Shown here: in pieces, positions 23,411 to 31,821 of the stretch
Layout: every line of letters starts with the position of its first letter
How positions within the stretch are numbered: position 1 is the stretch's first letter
Assembly: GCA_937897365.1 (NCBI GenBank)
Contig: CALCOP010000155.1
Location: 1 to 34,906, forward strand
From: an uncultured euryarchaeote
GTDB lineage: Archaea; Thermoplasmatota; Poseidoniia; Poseidoniales; Poseidoniaceae
Direction: 5' to 3'
Length of the DNA: 34,906 nucleotides
The notes under the pieces: model-generated
The model's database searches: none
Told to the model about the DNA's origin: nothing
Seen by the model: the letters and a program-made list of their open reading frames with translations, nothing else
Translations under genes and position numbers: made by a program

Positions 23411-26400
23411 TCAGTCTTCAGCGCCGGCCAAGACCGACACGAGGGATGATTGCTCAGCCTTTCGATCCAAGACATCCTGGCGGCGTCCACGACCAACGAG
23501 GTACACAACACCGAACAGAGCGAATGTCAACAGAATTACTGCAAATGGCAGAGCTGTCTTACCAACAACCTCGCCAGCGACATCTATTATGCCACCAGTT
23601 GATTTCAGTTCATTCTCAACAGGTTTGACGTTATCACTTTCTTGAGTCTCCACGATTTCATTGGATGGGTCGACGACCACATAAACGCCGTGACTTCCCG
23701 CAGATACTGGATAGAGAAGAACCAATTCGATTTCTTTGTAATCTTCAGAATCATCTGGAGCAAGGAGTGCACCAATGACTTGACGCATGACAATGCTTTC
23801 ATCATCGCAACCGTTCTTCTTGATTTCGTTAATCGTATCAGTATCGGAAGCATCCGAGTATTCACACAACACAATTTCAATGTCGGTCGCATGGGTATTT
23901 CCATCATTCCGCAGAACAACACGAACTGGAATCGTTGTATCAACGTCTCCCGTATCATCAGAAACGCTCACTTCAGCGAGAACCAAGTTCGGAGCACGCA
24001 ATCGAAGTGTAACGATGAATTCATTCGTATCAAGGCTTTCAGCAGCCCACGATGGTGAATCATCATGGTCTCCGCCTTCGGCCATATTACCCATCTTGGA
24101 AACCACCTTCAATCCAATACTGCGTGTATCAAGTACTGCAGACGGCGCAATCTTAACGATTGCAACAACCGGGTAAGTCGTGTAAGGATCCATCATTGGC
24201 ATGAAATATCGTTCATCGGATTCAAGGTAGACACAGCGATCACTCAAGTCGGCAAAGGCTGTTGCGGGGTCGATGGCTGCATCTTCATCACCATTGACCG
24301 TATCAAGAGAAGCAACTATTTCACACGGTTCTTCCGTAGTCAAATCTGTTCCAATTTGTTTGACTAAGCGCCATTCAACAGACCATCCATCAAGTGCGCC
24401 CATTCCAGGTAACTCGTTCCAAATCAACGCTTCACCATCACGGTTAGCGGTGTGGTTGTTGAGAGTTGGCCAGTCCGGGACGTTACCGTTGTTCGTAATG
24501 TTCAACTCGAAACGCACAATACGCCCTGGCGCTGAAGTCTTGATTGCATTATCAACAGTTGAATCCATGCTGATTTGCATATCGTAGAATTCCTGAACAT
24601 AGACGGGCATGCTTTGCGTAAAGCGCAAGCGTGTGAGCCGTCCACTTGCATCTGGGTAGGATTCTTCTGAGAAGGTCTGGAAGACAACCATATAGACGCC
24701 AGCTTCGACTTGGTCCGGGATATTCATGGTGATATCGAAGATTTGGTCCGTATCACGAGATAATTCCTTGAGTGTTTCACGTGGAATGTCGATATCCCAA
24801 AGAACGTCAACACCAGCAGGGTCCGTAACTCGAGCCAAACGATAATCGAAACGATCAGGTCCGTTACCAAGGTTGGTTACTGTGGTCGACACAATGATCT
24901 GCTGACCTGGATTTACCGGGAGTACTTCTTGCCCATCGAGTGTCATCATATCGACATCGTCGATATCTGCGTCTGCAACCAATGAGTAAACATGGTTAAC
25001 ATTCGTCGACAAAATCTTAGATGCTGAAATTCGCGGGTATCCATCAAGATATGCCTTCAAGATAACTGCTGGGCCAAGGCCTGCCGATGCACCGGTTGGC
25101 GCACATACTTCGACGCCTACTTCGTAAGTGATGTATTCAGCACCTGGCGGGATTGTCCACGCTCGAGGTTCGCTGACATCCACAGAGTTGCCTCCGGGAG
25201 CATTCGAGAAGTCAAGATTCACGACCCAATTGTCAACACGCCACGCATCCATGGAAATGGTGTCTGGCTTCGCTTCCGGCGCACCGGGGGTGACGAAGAC
25301 TAAACTTCCAGAATCAAAGTTCTTGGTTACATCAATCGGATAAGTGACACATTCTCCTGGGTCAACATACTCGCTGGTATCGAAGATTTCCATAACGATG
25401 TTACCTGTCGAACGAATTGATACGAATACGCCGAGTTCAAGAACATCGTATGTGCCCTTTTCAATTGACTTAATCGGCTCACCTTCAGACCAACCTTTGA
25501 GATAAATCACGAATGCACCGGGATCCTCAGATGTAGGAACCAGCACTTCCAAATTCTTCGTAACCGACTGTCCAGGGTCCAGTTCAACACTCGTTGGGAA
25601 ATTAACAGCCCAATTGAACGGCAACAACCATTCTTGCTGTCCTTCCAAGGTGTATGGATCCCAGAAAATGAAGCGATCATTAACGTTACCAGTATTGGTA
25701 ATTGTAATGGAGAATATCGCAGTTTGACCTTGCTCGACATCGGCCATACTGTGCGATGTATCGAGGTTAATTCCGTGTACGACATCCATCAAAGTACGGG
25801 TCACCAAGTCTGATTGAATAGCGGGGTCTTTGTAGGATTTCGCCGTCACTGAAATATCTGCAATTTGGTCTGCATCTGCTTGATAGACAGACGGAGCACG
25901 CACTCGCATGTAGAAGCGAATATCCTCTCCTCCTTCAAGGAAAATAGCGGTGTCTGGCATGATTGTCGTATGGTTATCTGCGAAGAACAAGGTTGCCGTC
26001 CAGTTTTGTGGTACGCCTGAAATGTTGAGGCCAAACGTATCTGCAACGAGGTCTTTAGGACCCGGTGTCGAGTTGTTCATCGACATGTTGTAGATGGTTT
26101 GCTGTCCTGGTTCAATGACGTGATAGAATGTTTCACCATCTTGGAAATCGACATCGACTTGGCCTGTTAGAACGTGCGAATAACAAATTGTGAAGCGATT
26201 GTTATTGGCTTCTTCACTGCACTTGTTGGTGTCAGACCAAGCTATGTGGGCACCACTTCCCAAATCATTTGAGAATGCTGGAGGCATCCCAATACTCGGC
26301 TGACTTCCAGAATTCGGACCGAGTTTATTGCTCGCCCAAGAAGTAACTGCTACAGTTTCCCAAGGGTCTAATGCAGTAAGTCCAGGTCCGGTGAGGTCAG

Positions 26401-28501
26401 TCGAGTTCAAACGGGTGTAGAGAATCTCTTCATCTGCAGTAGCGTTTCCTGAATCGACCCAAGCGATGTGGACATTGTTTTGATCATCGGTGAGGAGAGC
26501 TGGGAATACAGAGTTGCCACCGTATGGGCGGTTGCCTGGAAGTCCGGAATTACCTTCTACATTCGAGATTGGAGTGTCTTGAATTTTCTTAATTGCATAG
26601 GTAGAGAGGCCTTGGTCTGCTCCATCCCATGCACCTGCTCCTTGCAATCGTAGCTTGGTGTAGAAGACTTCGTAATTCACGCCCTTTTCGAATCCATAGT
26701 TTCGACCATCCATCCAAGCAATGTGGGTGTTGCCTTGCATATCGACACCAATTGATGGGTGGAATGAATAAGCGTCATCGATGGTTACTCGAGTGTCGTT
26801 AACGACAACAAGATGGCCGTCTGCTCCTGCGCCAGTATCTTCAGCGTAAGAGCCGCCGACAATGGAGTGACCAGTTGCACCAGGAACCCATGATTGATCG
26901 TTGTTCATCTTTCCGTAGGGGTCAAGAATTGACATGTAAATTTCACGGGAATTGTTGGTCGAGATGTAGACCATTGCTTCGACAAGAAGAGCCATTGCGT
27001 TTGCACCGCCGCTTCCGGATGGGAATTCGTATGCTTGGCCACCAGCGTCGGAGCTGCGTAGAGTATTACCCGGACAGTTTCGAGTTGAGGTGGATACAAC
27101 GCTGTTTGGACATTGAACCAAGTCCATGAAGTGAGACTGAATGTTTCCTGCTCCACCGTAACCCTGTCCATAGAGGCCGACTGGAATGACACCAGCGGTA
27201 ATACAGTTGTCGTGAGCCTCTTCTATCGAAGTGAGATCATCTGCTTGCTGAGACGGGTCGCCATCTTTCGGACCTTCATCTGAAACTGGAATAACAATCT
27301 TCGTTGCGTTCGGGTTCCAGCGGTGGTCGTCTTGGGTTGGAGGGTTTCCTGGAACGTTACCATTGGAATCTTTCCATGAGAGACAAGCCCAGTTACTTCC
27401 AGGACCCCAGTCTTCGCCGGAGTATCCAGAATAGGTATTACCGTTGTAAACAGTACCTGGTAACTTGCGGATACCACCAGAATCGTCACCTGGGAATTGC
27501 CCAAGGGGTGTTGTTCGTGGGCCGGTGTTTTGGTTCTTACCAGCACAGTTACCAGAACTTGCAGCACTTGGGAGTGTGTTACCCAAACCGTAGATGGTTT
27601 CGTAAACAGTCATGTTTGCTGTTTCAAGCATTGGCTTAATTCCTTGGAAGTATCCACCTGATGCAAAGTTTCCACCATAAACGACAGTGCATATGTCCGC
27701 CCATTCAGAATACATCGAACCAGAGGTATCGACGACGAAATTCAATTCGACCTTTCCGCCACGAGTATCATCCCAAGCGATTTGAACGTAATCGTTCGCA
27801 TCTACGACGACATCGGGATGACCCTTGTGACCAATGATTGGTGTGAGGAGGGTATCGTCGAAGTTCGTAATGACGGAACCTGTGGCGATGTCTGGGACAA
27901 GCATGGTGTAATAGATTTGAGGCTGATTAAAGAAACGACCGAGTTCGTCATAGGAATCTTCCCACACAATGTGAACTCCACCCTGGCTGTCGATATCGAT
28001 CGCAGGCCAATCACGGTTTTGAGCGCGACTTGAAACGACATAATCGTCAATTGCAGAAAGTGTTCCGTCATCGGACGCCGAACCATCCATTGCCGCTGCC
28101 CACGGATTAAGTACAGTGTAGACAATTTTGTGTTGAGCAGACTTATCTGCCCAAACGATGTGGATTTTGTCGTTTTCATCGACAACCATGTCGGGATGCC
28201 AAATCTTGTGAAGTCCTGGATTCGTGATTTGTGTAGTATCAATCAATGTCTCTCCACGAGGTGAAAGCATGGAGTAGTAGAGGTGGAGGTTATTTCGAGC
28301 CCAAACCACGTGAACATTTCCTTCACTATCAGAGCCAACTGCGGTCTGCGTGTCGGCAGCGGTTCCACCGTCAACAATCTGAATCGCTTCAGTGATAACA
28401 ACGGTGTTTGCTGTGGCAGTTAGAGTTGCTAAAAACAACGTCGAGAGGACGGAAAGCAACATAATCGATACAAGGCTGACTGACTTAATTTTTTGACCCA
28501 T
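23411..28501 (-). CDS. Giant surface protein: seven-bladed propeller-like repeat with vWA insert, Ig-like domains, C-terminal TM
   Basis: The 1696-residue protein has a signal peptide (8-31). Seven repeats of the form xVHIVWxD...IYYTxL lie at about 61-80, 111-131, 173-201, 236-247 plus 519-526, 589-617, 675-698 and 749-777, as expected for a beta-propeller. Repeat 4 is interrupted by a vWA domain (252-517) with the MIDAS residues Asp258, Ser260 and Ser262 (VVDTSGSM) and an Asp408 (IPVSDEG). Residues about 785-1540 are several Ig-like domains of the NEW3 type (FSITITNTGNVNDRF, TTVTNLGNGPDRFDY, FELNITNNGNVPDW). A CARDB-like domain follows (VRVVLRNDGNTHATDIE). The C-terminus has one TM segment (near 1650-1670) and a basic GRGRR stop-transfer. 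Likely a surface adhesion or binding protein. Confidence 0.9.
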   Translation of the reverse strand: MGQKIKSVSLVSIMLLSVLSTLFLATLTATANTVVITEAIQIVDGGTAADTQTAVGSDSEGNVHVVWARNNLHLYYSMLSPRGETLIDTTQITNPGLHKIWHPDMVVDENDKIHIVWADKSAQHKIVYTVLNPWAAAMDGSASDDGTLSAIDDYVVSSRAQNRDWPAIDIDSQGGVHIVWEDSYDELGRFFNQPQIYYTMLVPDIATGSVITNFDDTLLTPIIGHKGHPDVVVDANDYVQIAWDDTRGGKVELNFVVDTSGSMYSEWADICTVVYGGNFASGGYFQGIKPMLETANMTVYETIYGLGNTLPSAASSGNCAGKNQNTGPRTTPLGQFPGDDSGGIRKLPGTVYNGNTYSGYSGEDWGPGSNWACLSWKDSNGNVPGNPPTQDDHRWNPNATKIVIPVSDEGPKDGDPSQQADDLTSIEEAHDNCITAGVIPVGLYGQGYGGAGNIQSHFMDLVQCPNSVVSTSTRNCPGNTLRSSDAGGQAYEFPSGSGGANAMALLVEAMVYISTNNSREIYMSILDPYGKMNNDQSWVPGATGHSIVGGSYAEDTGAGADGHLVVVNDTRVTIDDAYSFHPSIGVDMQGNTHIAWMDGRNYGFEKGVNYEVFYTKLRLQGAGAWDGADQGLSTYAIKKIQDTPISNVEGNSGLPGNRPYGGNSVFPALLTDDQNNVHIAWVDSGNATADEEILYTRLNSTDLTGPGLTALDPWETVAVTSWASNKLGPNSGSQPSIGMPPAFSNDLGSGAHIAWSDTNKCSEEANNNRFTICYSHVLTGQVDVDFQDGETFYHVIEPGQQTIYNMSMNNSTPGPKDLVADTFGLNISGVPQNWTATLFFADNHTTIMPDTAIFLEGGEDIRFYMRVRAPSVYQADADQIADISVTAKSYKDPAIQSDLVTRTLMDVVHGINLDTSHSMADVEQGQTAIFSITITNTGNVNDRFIFWDPYTLEGQQEWLLPFNWAVNFPTSVELDPGQSVTKNLEVLVPTSEDPGAFVIYLKGWSEGEPIKSIEKGTYDVLELGVFVSIRSTGNIVMEIFDTSEYVDPGECVTYPIDVTKNFDSGSLVFVTPGAPEAKPDTISMDAWRVDNWVVNLDFSNAPGGNSVDVSEPRAWTIPPGAEYITYEVGVEVCAPTGASAGLGPAVILKAYLDGYPRISASKILSTNVNHVYSLVADADIDDVDMMTLDGQEVLPVNPGQQIIVSTTVTNLGNGPDRFDYRLARVTDPAGVDVLWDIDIPRETLKELSRDTDQIFDITMNIPDQVEAGVYMVVFQTFSEESYPDASGRLTRLRFTQSMPVYVQEFYDMQISMDSTVDNAIKTSAPGRIVRFELNITNNGNVPDWPTLNNHTANRDGEALIWNELPGMGALDGWSVEWRLVKQIGTDLTTEEPCEIVASLDTVNGDEDAAIDPATAFADLSDRCVYLESDERYFMPMMDPYTTYPVVAIVKIAPSAVLDTRSIGLKVVSKMGNMAEGGDHDDSPSWAAESLDTNEFIVTLRLRAPNLVLAEVSVSDDTGDVDTTIPVRVVLRNDGNTHATDIEIVLCEYSDASDTDTINEIKKNGCDDESIVMRQVIGALLAPDDSEDYKEIELVLLYPVSAGSHGVYVVVDPSNEIVETQESDNVKPVENELKSTGGIIDVAGEVVGKTALPFAVILLTFALFGVVYLVGRGRRQDVLDRKAEQSSLVSVLAGAED
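26951..27748 (-). other. vWA domain inserted in propeller repeat 4
   Basis: The domain begins directly after the strand-turn WDDTRGGKVEL and ends at STNNSREIYMSIL, which completes the interrupted repeat. It has a DxSxS MIDAS motif and at least six cysteines (271, 319, 373, 433, 464, 476). Metal-dependent ligand binding is the usual role of such domains. Confidence 0.75.
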
Positions 28502-28612
28502 AAATACACATCCAAGGCGAGCGTAAAGAAAAGCACAATCTCATGCTACTTAACCGCGCCTCTTACATGTCATTTTTGAAAGAGGATTTTTGAAAGGTCG
28601 AAAATGAATCTG

Positions 28613-29260
28613 TTAGGCCCATTCAGAAGGGTCAAATCCTGATCCAAAAGACATCTTTTCATCGAATTCAATCTCGTGATGTGTGGACTGATCCGGTTCG
28701 CTGTTCGTGGAAGAAGGAGTGCTCTTGCCCTCTTGTTTCGCTTTCACCCAATCATCGACGGGTCCTGGCTTTCCGATGCCTGGCCCGTGTGTGAATTTAA
28801 TTTCATGAATGATGCCGAGTTTTGCTAACCACAGTTTTCGTAGGGTGTGCATAAATTCATTTTTCGTTAATCCATCAAACCAAACAGGAAGGCTGACGTT
28901 GAATGCTTGAAGGGGTCCAACTTTTTGTTCACCCTCGTGCCCCATGTGAATGCCCCAATCAACGCTTGTTCGAATGAGTTGAAGACGAACATCATGAATC
29001 CATTCCAGCCATGCTTCTTTGTCCTCTTTCATGTGAGTAGCCATTTCTTTCTGTTGACCCTCATCCACTCGAGTCATGCTCGAAACGGCGACAAGGTCGC
29101 GACCCTTTGGAATGACAACAGCAAACATGTGCCCTTGAGGTCCTTGGGGATATCGTATCAAGAGATGCATCTCTGCGCGAGGGTCTTTTTGTTCTTTAAC
29201 CACGAGTCTTTCCTGTTGAACCCATTGTCGGATTCTGTGCATCGCATCCCTCTCTGCCAT
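28613..29260 (-). CDS. DUF2299-like protein
   Basis: The 215-residue protein resembles the archaeal DUF2299 family as I remember it. Matching features are an N-terminal helix (HRIRQWVQQERL), a DPRAEMHLLIRYPQGPQGHM segment, VVIPKGRDLVAVSSMTRV, a WLEWIHDVRLQLIRTSVDWG helix, and LTKNEFMHTLRKLWLAKLGI. The C-terminal 45 residues are a Ser/Thr/Asp-rich tail. The family's function is unknown; its fold is reminiscent of secretion-chaperone-like alpha/beta proteins, which is only an impression. It lies 111 bases upstream of the giant surface protein on the same strand. Confidence 0.7.
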   Translation of the reverse strand: MAERDAMHRIRQWVQQERLVVKEQKDPRAEMHLLIRYPQGPQGHMFAVVIPKGRDLVAVSSMTRVDEGQQKEMATHMKEDKEAWLEWIHDVRLQLIRTSVDWGIHMGHEGEQKVGPLQAFNVSLPVWFDGLTKNEFMHTLRKLWLAKLGIIHEIKFTHGPGIGKPGPVDDWVKAKQEGKSTPSSTNSEPDQSTHHEIEFDEKMSFGSGFDPSEWA

Positions 29261-29336
29261 GCATATGGCAAAACCTCCTCCCGTTTCAAGCGTACTGTTG
29301 AGGCAAACTCTCGTTCTGAGGGTTTAATTGCCGACA

Positions 29337-29579
29337 TCACTCGTTTTGAGTCGTTATTGGTGTGGGCTGCGCAATCGTTGTTAATCGCGGATTGTTCGGC
29401 TGTGACACGTATACTAGAAAGCCCAAAATCCCGCAAACCACAGGTGCGAAAAGGAGGGGCATTATTTCGGCTATAAATTGTTCAAACGCTAAAAGTGAAA
29501 GTCCCATTAAGCCAAGGATATACCTGACAACATTAGTGGTTGAAAACACTTTTTTGGTTAACGACATAAATCGGTTCAT
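29337..29579 (-). CDS. Small two-TM membrane protein
   Basis: The 80-residue protein has two hydrophobic segments (VVRYILGLMGLSLLAFEQFI and MPLLFAPVVCGILGFLVYVS) and a polar C-terminal tail. The first Met, at 29579, is 24 bases downstream of a TATA-like element at 29603-29610. No family recognised. Other frames over this stretch lack a sensible composition. Confidence 0.55.
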   Translation of the reverse strand: MNRFMSLTKKVFSTTNVVRYILGLMGLSLLAFEQFIAEIMPLLFAPVVCGILGFLVYVSQPNNPRLTTIAQPTPITTQNE

Positions 29580-29602
29580 GAGAGCAATAGTTGAACAGGG
29601 GT

Positions 29603-29610
29603 CATATAAC
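29603..29610 (-). promoter_or_regulatory. TATA-like element of the small membrane protein gene
   Basis: On the minus strand the sequence is GTTATATGAC, with its core at 29603-29610, about 25-30 bases from the ATG at 29579. That spacing would give a leaderless or nearly leaderless transcript. The rest of the gap 29580-29708 shows nothing else recognisable. Confidence 0.4.
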
Positions 29611-29708
29611 GCTGTGTTTTTCAGTCAAGAACCGCGAAATTGACGCGTATGGCCATCAGTTGAGCGTTTTTCAGTGACGAATGGGGGGTGAAATCTCAAT
29701 TTGCCAAA

Positions 29709-31331
29709 TCAAAGCTTATCCATCTCGTCATGCAAAATTTTGAGGGCTCCACGTAAATTCTGACGATTGGTCTTTTTGAAACGGAATCGTCGTAAAGTTC
29801 GAGTGAAATCACACCAGTCATCCCAGAAAAGAGCCGAGGTTCTGCCACTTAACCAGAAGCATGGCAACATTGCGAAGACAAACGTTGCCTTGGCTAAATT
29901 ATGATGCAATGAAGATGCCCCATACATTGAATACCAATCAAATCCAATCAATGATTCAACAGAGGAATGATACATGTTCTCAATCCCTAATAACCCAAAT
30001 GCCATGAAAGGCCAAAACATAAGAGAACCAAACATTGCTGCAAGGAAGTGATACGATGTCCGAGCATCAACACCCTCATCAGTAGAGTCGCCAAATAGCC
30101 TGCCTACAGCGATTTGTGGCGTGAAACAATAGAAAAACAGCGGCAGGAGTGCAAGTAGAAATGGAAGCCGAACTACCTTTGATGCTGCACGAATCGGGTT
30201 GATTCGACGTAAATCGGTACCCGAAGAATTCAAATCTCGTCCATCAAGTCTTTGCTCCTGCAGTAATCCTGATGCTGCTTTGGCTGGAGTCATCACAGGA
30301 TGTGTGATTGGCGGCAATTCTGCATTATTAACAACCTGTTCATCGGTCATTGGGGGTTGTAAGTGGTTTCTAAAAGCACGTGCAGATTCGACTTCCTCTC
30401 TCCAAGAAAGCGATGGTTGCTTTCTCCTCCGCGCCTCGACATGCCCCATAAGGAGAAGGGCATTGTATTCATCCCAATCTCGCGTATTCGGCGTCATCGG
30501 GACCAACTGAAGGCGCAAGGCATCCCTAAGAGCGAAAACGTGTTCAGCTTCTGGCTCAACCCAATTGCCTTGCGATACTGCTTGGACGAGTTCTTGAGAG
30601 ATATCTTCTTGTTGTATGTGCAGTGGTGCGCCATACTCAATCCAGACGTCCGTCCTAAAATGATCACGACGACGGAAATGAAGACCTATTGGAACAAGTG
30701 CTGGAATCGGTTTATTGTTTGCTTTAGCAATGGCTGCGGCTGCAAATACAGTGCGGAACGGCCCAGTACGGAAACGTAGCATTGAGGATTCATTATGGCT
30801 GGTTCCTTCGGGGAAAAGGACACAGCCAAACCCTGCTGAAATACCAGTTGCCAACATCATCAATGAGCGCCCATTCAATCGAGTTGCTTCTTCCTCAGAA
30901 CACCCCCCCCGAAGGAGCTCTGCTTTCCGAACGACGGGTTGAACCGCTAATTTGCGAGTCCACCAGCCAAGAAGAGGGCGTGTGACTAAATCGTGACGAC
31001 CTCCCATGACGAAATTCTTAGGGTGTTTGAGAACCATTTGCAAGGGGTCAATGAGGCCATTTGTATGCCAGGCACAACACAGATTCCCTCGGTCGATTGG
31101 AAGTGTATCAACACCGGTTACTTCACTGGTCCGAAACTGAACTGCAAGAATACGACGAGCAATCCAGAAAGCGACATTCGACCATAAATAAGAGCCAGGG
31201 ACTTGGCCATCAAACGATGGGATTGGAGTGGTCAGCAATCGATCCATCTTCATATTTTTAGCGGATTTGGAAAGGACTGGCAATTCTTCTCCGTGATGGT
31301 CTACGTTGGTTTGAGGTTCTTGGTCACTCAT
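29709..31331 (-). CDS. Glycerolipid acyltransferase (PlsC/GPAT-like) with C-terminal membrane domain
   Basis: The 540-residue protein has an LPLAT-type acyltransferase domain at about 70-290. The His...Asp motif is HTNGLID (His89, Asp95), with five instead of the usual four intervening residues, as in the yeast Gpt2/Sct1-type enzymes I recall. The glycerol-phosphate-binding motif LFPEGTSHNESSMLRFRTG (172-190) also fits that group. The C-terminal half has about three membrane segments (LPFLLALLPLFFYCFTP, FGSLMFWPFMAFGLLG, ATFVFAMLPCFWLSG). It probably esterifies a glycerol phosphate or similar alcohol. ATG 31331 overlaps the HIT gene stop (ATGA) and has GAGGT upstream. A run of eight G lies inside the gene. 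Confidence 0.85.
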   Translation of the reverse strand: MSDQEPQTNVDHHGEELPVLSKSAKNMKMDRLLTTPIPSFDGQVPGSYLWSNVAFWIARRILAVQFRTSEVTGVDTLPIDRGNLCCAWHTNGLIDPLQMVLKHPKNFVMGGRHDLVTRPLLGWWTRKLAVQPVVRKAELLRGGCSEEEATRLNGRSLMMLATGISAGFGCVLFPEGTSHNESSMLRFRTGPFRTVFAAAAIAKANNKPIPALVPIGLHFRRRDHFRTDVWIEYGAPLHIQQEDISQELVQAVSQGNWVEPEAEHVFALRDALRLQLVPMTPNTRDWDEYNALLLMGHVEARRRKQPSLSWREEVESARAFRNHLQPPMTDEQVVNNAELPPITHPVMTPAKAASGLLQEQRLDGRDLNSSGTDLRRINPIRAASKVVRLPFLLALLPLFFYCFTPQIAVGRLFGDSTDEGVDARTSYHFLAAMFGSLMFWPFMAFGLLGIENMYHSSVESLIGFDWYSMYGASSLHHNLAKATFVFAMLPCFWLSGRTSALFWDDWCDFTRTLRRFRFKKTNRQNLRGALKILHDEMDKL

Positions 31332-31765
31332 AGGCACACCTCTTGCAATTGAGTCGAAAGGTGCGCAAGTGATTCGTGATCTGGTTCGCTTGAAGGATTT
31401 GCCTGTGGCCACATGGCATGAAGTGTAGAGCCTCCATCTCCATGTGTTCGAGGAATCACGTGCACGTGTACATGAGGAACTTCTTGACCTGCAAGTGGCC
31501 CGTCATGAATACAAACCGTGAAATCATCGGTTTCAAACTGTTGAGAGAGGATATTTTGAACGGTTGCGACGCCTTCAAACAGCGAATTTCTCGCCTCAGT
31601 TGATAATTCGGAGAGGCGCTGAACACTTTGCTTAGGAATAACAAGTGTATGCCCTAATCGGCGTGGAAAAATATCAAGGAATGCGTACCACATTTCACCC
31701 TCAGCAACCTTGTGAGATGGAATGGAGTTTTCCAAGATACGGTCGAAGATGGTCTTCTCGGCCAT
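31328..31765 (-). CDS. HIT family nucleotide hydrolase
   Basis: The 145-residue protein has the family layout of Hint/Fhit-type enzymes, which hydrolyse dinucleoside polyphosphates or nucleoside phosphoramidates. It starts TIFDRILENSIPSHKVAEGE, followed by AFLDIFPRRLGHTLVIPKQ. The histidine triad is HVHVHVIPR with His98, His100 (the expected nucleophile) and His102. It is the upstream member of an overlapping pair with the acyltransferase (ATGA), so the two are translationally coupled; a metabolic link is not evident. Confidence 0.95.
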   Translation of the reverse strand: MAEKTIFDRILENSIPSHKVAEGEMWYAFLDIFPRRLGHTLVIPKQSVQRLSELSTEARNSLFEGVATVQNILSQQFETDDFTVCIHDGPLAGQEVPHVHVHVIPRTHGDGGSTLHAMWPQANPSSEPDHESLAHLSTQLQEVCL

Positions 31766-31821
31766 AGCACTGCTACACGGTATCCCTTTTCAGTAGTTCA
31801 CCGGATTTTGATGAAGAGAGG

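Noticed and set aside
28907..29476. 189-residue plus-strand frame
   Set aside because: It is antisense to the DUF2299-like and small membrane protein genes and has an implausible composition with no start signals.
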